64,000 bases of DNA from Sphingobium_A sp965228065 (GTDB lineage: Bacteria > Pseudomonadota > Alphaproteobacteria > Sphingomonadales > Sphingomonadaceae): assembly GCA_965228065.1 (NCBI GenBank), contig OZ245788.1, forward strand, positions 2,356,001 through 2,420,000. The letters run 5' to 3'. The first letter of the stretch is position 1. Every line of letters starts with the position of its first letter. The position numbers and the translations under genes were made by a program. The notes beneath the pieces were generated by a model. It ran no database searches. It saw nothing but the letters and a program-made list of their open reading frames with translations, and was not told where the DNA came from. Positions 60,240 through 64,000 of the stretch are shown one piece after another.

Positions 60240-62168
60240 ATGACCGTTCGCCGCTTCGTTACGGCTTTGCTCACGTCCGCATTCGCATTGGCCGTTTCGG
60301 CACCTGCCACTGCCCAGATGGGGCAAGTCGTCAGCGATATCCCGCCGGGCTTCGCGCCGTCCGAGGAGATGAAGGATTTCACGATCCGCGAGGTCGAGAT
60401 CCCGATGCGCGACGGCATCAAGCTGCACACGAATATCGTCATTCCCAAAGGCGTGAAGAATGCACCGATCATCTTCTCGCGCACGCCCTATTCGGCCGAC
60501 AAGGCGATCACGGGCGCACAGTCCAACCGCTATTCGATGGCGCTGCCGACTGCCTATGCCGATCTTGCTGCGGCGGGCTACATCATCGTCGTCCAGGACG
60601 TTCGCGGGCGTTACAGGTCGGAGGGTGACTATATCATCGCCAAGCCGCTGATCGGCCCGCTCAACACCACCAAGAACGATCATTCCACCGATACGTGGGA
60701 CAGCATCGACTGGCTGGTGAAGAACGTGGCGGAGACCAACGGCAAGGTTGGCACGATCGGCGTCAGCTATGGCGGGTTCACCACGCTGATGAGCCTGGTC
60801 AATCCGCACCCGGCGCTGAAAGCCGCCGTGCCGATCAACCCGCTCGCCGACGGCTGGAAGGGCGACGACTGGTTCCACAACGGCGCCTATCGTCAGAGCT
60901 TCCTCGACTGGGTCTATCGGATGAGCGCCGATAAATCGTCGCGCTATGCGATGCCGTTCGATCGCCACGACACCTATGAAAGCTGGCTGAAAGCCGGATC
61001 GGTCAGCGACATGGCCAAGCTGATGGGCGTCGACAAGCTGCCGGTGTTCCAGAAGGCGGCGGCGCATCCGGCCTATGACGATTACTGGAAGGAACAGGCG
61101 CTCGACCGGATCCTGGCAAAGGAGCCGCTCAAGGTGCCGACGCTTCACGTCCACAGCCTGTGGGACCAGGAAGATATCTACGGCGCGCCAGCAGTCTATG
61201 AAGCGATGGAGCCCAAGGACAAGGCGAACAACGAGAATTTCATGATCATCGGCCCTTGGAGCCACGGCCAGGGCATGGTGCTCAACGGATCGAAGCTCGG
61301 TGCGATTGATTTCAACGGCAACAGCTCCAGCTGGTATCGCAGCAACGTGCTGATCCCCTTCTTTGACGAGCATCTGAAAGATGGCGGAAAGGCTGCGAAG
61401 ATCGCGCCGGTGACGGCGTTCGAGACCGGCACCAATGCCTGGCAGCGTTATGATCGCTGGCCGATGTCGTGCGCCAGCGGATGTCCGTCGCAATCCAAGG
61501 CGATCTATCTCTCGGCGGATGGCGGGCTTGGCTGGAACGCGCCGGCCGGGACGGGCGGCTTTGCCGAATATGTCTCGGATCCCGCGCGGCCCGTCACCTA
61601 TCGTCAGCGGCCGATCCTTTCGACCTATAATCCGATGACGACCTGGAGCCCGTGGCTGGTCGACGACCAGCGCTTCGCCGAGGCCCGGCCCGACGTGGTG
61701 ACGTTCGTCAGCGATGTGTTGACCGACGAAGTCCGCCTGGCCGGACAGCCGATCGCCAAATTCTTCGCATCGACCAGCGGCACCGACAGCGACTGGGTGG
61801 TCAAGGTGATCGACGTCTATCCGGCGGAATATCCCGCGGCCCCCGAACTGGGCGGCTATGAGCTGGCCATCTCGATGGATATCCTGCGCGGCCGCTATCG
61901 TGACGACCCGTCGAAGCCGACCGCGATCCCCGCGAACCAGGTCGTGCCCTATGAGATCAAGCTGCCCCAGGTGAGCCACAAGTTCCTCAAGGGCCACCGC
62001 ATCATGGTGCAGATCCAGTCGAGCTGGTTCCCGCTCTACGACCGCAACCCGCAGACCTTCGTGCCCAACATCTTCACCGCGAAGAAGGGCGACTATGTGA
62101 AGGCCACGCAGCGCATCTACAGCTCGGCGAAATATCCGAGCCGGATCGAACTGCCGGTGATCCAGTAA
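60240..62168 (+). CDS. CocE/NonD-family (S15-like) exported alpha/beta hydrolase
   Basis: A 642-residue serine hydrolase with a signal peptide (ALLTSAFALAVSAPATAQ). The nucleophile elbow is GVSYGG (S176) within an alpha/beta-hydrolase domain, and a C-terminal jelly-roll X-Pro dipeptidyl-peptidase-like domain follows (from about 480; VTFVSDVLTDEVRLAG). Relatives include alpha-amino-acid ester hydrolases, glutaryl acylases and cocaine esterase. The likely job is cleavage of amino-acid esters or amides outside the cytoplasm. ATG 60240 is chosen because the signal peptide starts there. It is followed by a strong hairpin and another serine peptidase. Confidence 0.88.
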   Translation: MTVRRFVTALLTSAFALAVSAPATAQMGQVVSDIPPGFAPSEEMKDFTIREVEIPMRDGIKLHTNIVIPKGVKNAPIIFSRTPYSADKAITGAQSNRYSMALPTAYADLAAAGYIIVVQDVRGRYRSEGDYIIAKPLIGPLNTTKNDHSTDTWDSIDWLVKNVAETNGKVGTIGVSYGGFTTLMSLVNPHPALKAAVPINPLADGWKGDDWFHNGAYRQSFLDWVYRMSADKSSRYAMPFDRHDTYESWLKAGSVSDMAKLMGVDKLPVFQKAAAHPAYDDYWKEQALDRILAKEPLKVPTLHVHSLWDQEDIYGAPAVYEAMEPKDKANNENFMIIGPWSHGQGMVLNGSKLGAIDFNGNSSSWYRSNVLIPFFDEHLKDGGKAAKIAPVTAFETGTNAWQRYDRWPMSCASGCPSQSKAIYLSADGGLGWNAPAGTGGFAEYVSDPARPVTYRQRPILSTYNPMTTWSPWLVDDQRFAEARPDVVTFVSDVLTDEVRLAGQPIAKFFASTSGTDSDWVVKVIDVYPAEYPAAPELGGYELAISMDILRGRYRDDPSKPTAIPANQVVPYEIKLPQVSHKFLKGHRIMVQIQSSWFPLYDRNPQTFVPNIFTAKKGDYVKATQRIYSSAKYPSRIELPVIQ

Positions 62169-62175
62169 AACGCCT

Positions 62176-62201
62176 TGGAGCCCCGTTCAGGCGGGGCTCC
62201 A
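62176..62201. terminator. Strong GC hairpin terminator
   Basis: TGGAGCCCCG and CGGGGCTCCA form a perfect 10-bp stem with a TTCAGG loop, seven bases after the hydrolase stop. There is no U-tract, as is common for GC-rich alphaproteobacterial terminators. Confidence 0.7.
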
Positions 62202-62277
62202 TCGGCCGACCGATCGATCCGGCTGGCGCGAGGCATCCAGACGGGTAAGCTGCGCCCCTGATATAGGGGAGTCGATG

Positions 62278-64000
62278 ATGCGGCGGACGATGATGATGGC
62301 GGCGGCGCTTGCCGGCGTGATGGCGGGACAGGCCCAGGCCCAGGATCCCGTCGCGGCGAAGGTTGCCGCGCTCGGACGGGTCAACAGCGCAATGTCCCCC
62401 ACATTGTCGGCGGACGGACGGCGGATCGCCTATCTCAGCAACGAAAGCGGCAGCCCGCAAATCTGGGTGCGCGATCTGAAGGGCGGGGCGGCGCCGCGCC
62501 AGCTGACCAATCTGCCTGATCCGGTGGGCATGGTGACCTGGTCGCCAACCGGCGAATGGCTGGCCTATACCGTTGCACCCGGCGGCGGGCTGAACACGCA
62601 GATCTGGGTGATGAAGCCCGACGGCACGGGCGCGAAGCGGCTCACGCCGGGCGGCCGCGACAACAATAATCTCTACGGCTGGACGCCCGACGGCATGCGG
62701 CTGATGGTCGCGACCAACAAGGACAATCCGGCCGCGCAGGACGCCGCGCTGATCGATGTCGCGACCGGGCAATGGCATGTGGTCGCCGCGGGCAAGGGCC
62801 TCAACCGGGTGACCGGCGTGCGCGGCAATCGCGTCGCGCTCGGGCGGCTGATGGGGCGCGGTGATGACAATGGCTATGTCGTCGACCTGAAGACCGGCAC
62901 CGAGATCCTGGCGACCCCGCACAAGGGCAAGGCCGAAAGCCGTTGGGGTGCGTTGTCGCCTGACGGAAACACCCTCTATCTGGCAAGCAATGTCGGACGC
63001 GACCGGCAGGCCTTCGGCACCGTCACGATCGCGCCCGACGGCAGGGCCGGGCCGATCCGCTATCTTGCGACGCGCGAGGATGCCGTGGCGGACGACGGAC
63101 TGCTGAGCGACGACGGCAAGCTTGCCGCCTTGCTGTGGAATGCCGGCGGGCGCAGCGAGATTGCCTGGCTGGTGACCGGATCGGGACGCGTGCTGCCGGG
63201 GCCGAAGCTGCCGATCGATCTTGTCGGCCTGGCGGAATTCAGCACCGATGGCCGCACGCTGATCGTGACCGGATCGTCGGCCGACCGCACGGGGGATATC
63301 TACACGATCGACGTGGCCAGTGGGGCCGTCACCCGCGTGACCGAGAGCCGGCACGATGGTGTCGACCTTGCCGCCCTCGTCCGGCCGGAGCTGATCGAAT
63401 ACAGCGCACCCGATGGCGTGAAGCTGTCGGGCTGGCTCTATCGGCCCGCCGGCGTCAGCGAACCGATGCCGCTTGTCTTCTCCTATCATGGTGGACCCGA
63501 GGGGCAGGCGCGGCCGACGATGAGCACCGACGCGCAGGCTCTGGCGGCGAACGGTATCGCGGTGTTCGCCCCGAATGTCCGCGGCTCCTCGGGCTTCGGC
63601 AAGGCCTTCATGGCGATGGACGATGGCGCGAAGCGGGTCGGATCGGTTGCCGATATCAAGGCCTCGACCGATGCTCTGGTGAAGCTGGGCATCGCCGATC
63701 CCAAACGCCTGGGCATCATGGGCGGCAGCTATGGCGGCTATATGGTGATGGCCGGGATCACCGAATTCCCCGACATGTTCGCCGCCGGCGCCAACCTCTA
63801 CGGGATCGTCAATTTCGAGAGCTTCTTCCGCGAGACCGAGCCTTGGATGGCCGCGATCTCGACCACCGAATATGGCGATCCGTCGACCGAGGCGGACATG
63901 CTCAAATCGATTTCACCGATCCACAAGCTGGACAAGATCACGACGCCGCTGTTCGTGCTCCACGGCGCCAACGACACCAATGTGCCGGTGGTCGAGGCCG
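62278..64000 (+). CDS. S9-family (prolyl oligopeptidase/acylaminoacyl-peptidase-like) peptidase, 3' end beyond window
   Basis: At least 574 residues, open to the edge of the window. A signal peptide (MMMAAALAGVMAGQAQAQ) is followed by a beta-propeller (PTLSADGRRIAYLSNESG; IWVRDLKGG), with repeats of the S-P/A-D-G-x-x-x-x-Y type. The C-terminal alpha/beta-hydrolase domain begins about residue 380 (EYSAPDGVKLSGWLYRP). The nucleophile is in GGSYGGYM, and the Asp loop is at LHGANDTNVP, near the cut end; the catalytic His is missing because the gene runs past the window. ATG 62278 is six bases after GGGGAG; ATG 62275 is too close. It cleaves peptides or acyl-amino-acid bonds in the periplasm. Confidence 0.93.
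   Translation, partial: MRRTMMMAAALAGVMAGQAQAQDPVAAKVAALGRVNSAMSPTLSADGRRIAYLSNESGSPQIWVRDLKGGAAPRQLTNLPDPVGMVTWSPTGEWLAYTVAPGGGLNTQIWVMKPDGTGAKRLTPGGRDNNNLYGWTPDGMRLMVATNKDNPAAQDAALIDVATGQWHVVAAGKGLNRVTGVRGNRVALGRLMGRGDDNGYVVDLKTGTEILATPHKGKAESRWGALSPDGNTLYLASNVGRDRQAFGTVTIAPDGRAGPIRYLATREDAVADDGLLSDDGKLAALLWNAGGRSEIAWLVTGSGRVLPGPKLPIDLVGLAEFSTDGRTLIVTGSSADRTGDIYTIDVASGAVTRVTESRHDGVDLAALVRPELIEYSAPDGVKLSGWLYRPAGVSEPMPLVFSYHGGPEGQARPTMSTDAQALAANGIAVFAPNVRGSSGFGKAFMAMDDGAKRVGSVADIKASTDALVKLGIADPKRLGIMGGSYGGYMVMAGITEFPDMFAAGANLYGIVNFESFFRETEPWMAAISTTEYGDPSTEADMLKSISPIHKLDKITTPLFVLHGANDTNVPVVEA

Overview
The window looks like a chromosome segment of a sphingomonad (Alphaproteobacteria, Sphingomonadales). 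The inference rests on high GC, many TonB-dependent receptors, a TamA/TamB pair, a MucR/Ros-type regulator, a DUF938 methyltransferase and several intergenic palindromes of the kind common in sphingomonads. No search could be run, so genus and family calls come from reading the proteins.

Layout. 1-6.3 kb: end of a DUF938 methyltransferase, then minus-strand metabolic genes (aldehyde dehydrogenase, acetolactate-synthase-like ThDP enzyme, D-2-hydroxyacid dehydrogenase, cysS). 6.3-21.0 kb: a minus-strand block reading CHAT-domain protein, CHASE2 adenylate/guanylate cyclase, FecR-like exported protein, two-partner-secretion transporter (TpsB) and a 2252-residue secreted adhesin (TpsA) with 59 Thr-Pro repeats near its C terminus. 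21.2-23.2 kb: PilZ-like protein, tRNA-Cys, a small serine recombinase with a res-like region, and a MucR homologue without its zinc cysteine. 23.4-30.8 kb: tamA-tamB and a YihY/BrkB membrane protein. 30.8-45.1 kb: an amino-acid catabolic region with astA-astB, a TonB receptor, an RpiR-type regulator, an amino-acid permease, and an operon of dgcN, dgcA, a serine hydrolase and an N-acyl-D-amino-acid deacylase, followed by a convergent FAD-linked oxidase. 45.1-47.7 kb: a MEKHLA-domain gene, a second serine hydrolase and a frameshifted second MEKHLA copy. 48.0-52.4 kb: a visibly more A/T-rich accessory island with an unknown gene overlapping an HTH-ImmA/IrrE metallopeptidase gene, then a reverse transcriptase overlapping a PD-(D/E)XK nuclease, a candidate anti-phage module. 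52.4-64 kb: small membrane proteins, a second TonB receptor, a cupin thiol-dioxygenase-like protein, a threonine synthase-like enzyme, a LysR regulator, a persulfide-dioxygenase-like MBL/rhodanese protein, and two serine peptidases (CocE/S15-like and S9, the latter cut by the window edge).

How the genes may work together. The 30.8-45.1 kb region can be read as import and breakdown of D-amino-acid peptides or N-acyl-D-amino acids, ending in N-acetyl-L-glutamate (DgcN/DgcA), next to the first two steps of arginine succinylation. The 6.3-21 kb block joins a caspase-like CHAT peptidase and a cyclic-nucleotide cyclase to a secretion pair and is the best candidate for an undercharacterised surface/signalling system. 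The RT-nuclease pair is the best candidate for an undescribed defence system. Five inverted-repeat elements sit between genes, and one of them supplies the last codons of the LysR gene.
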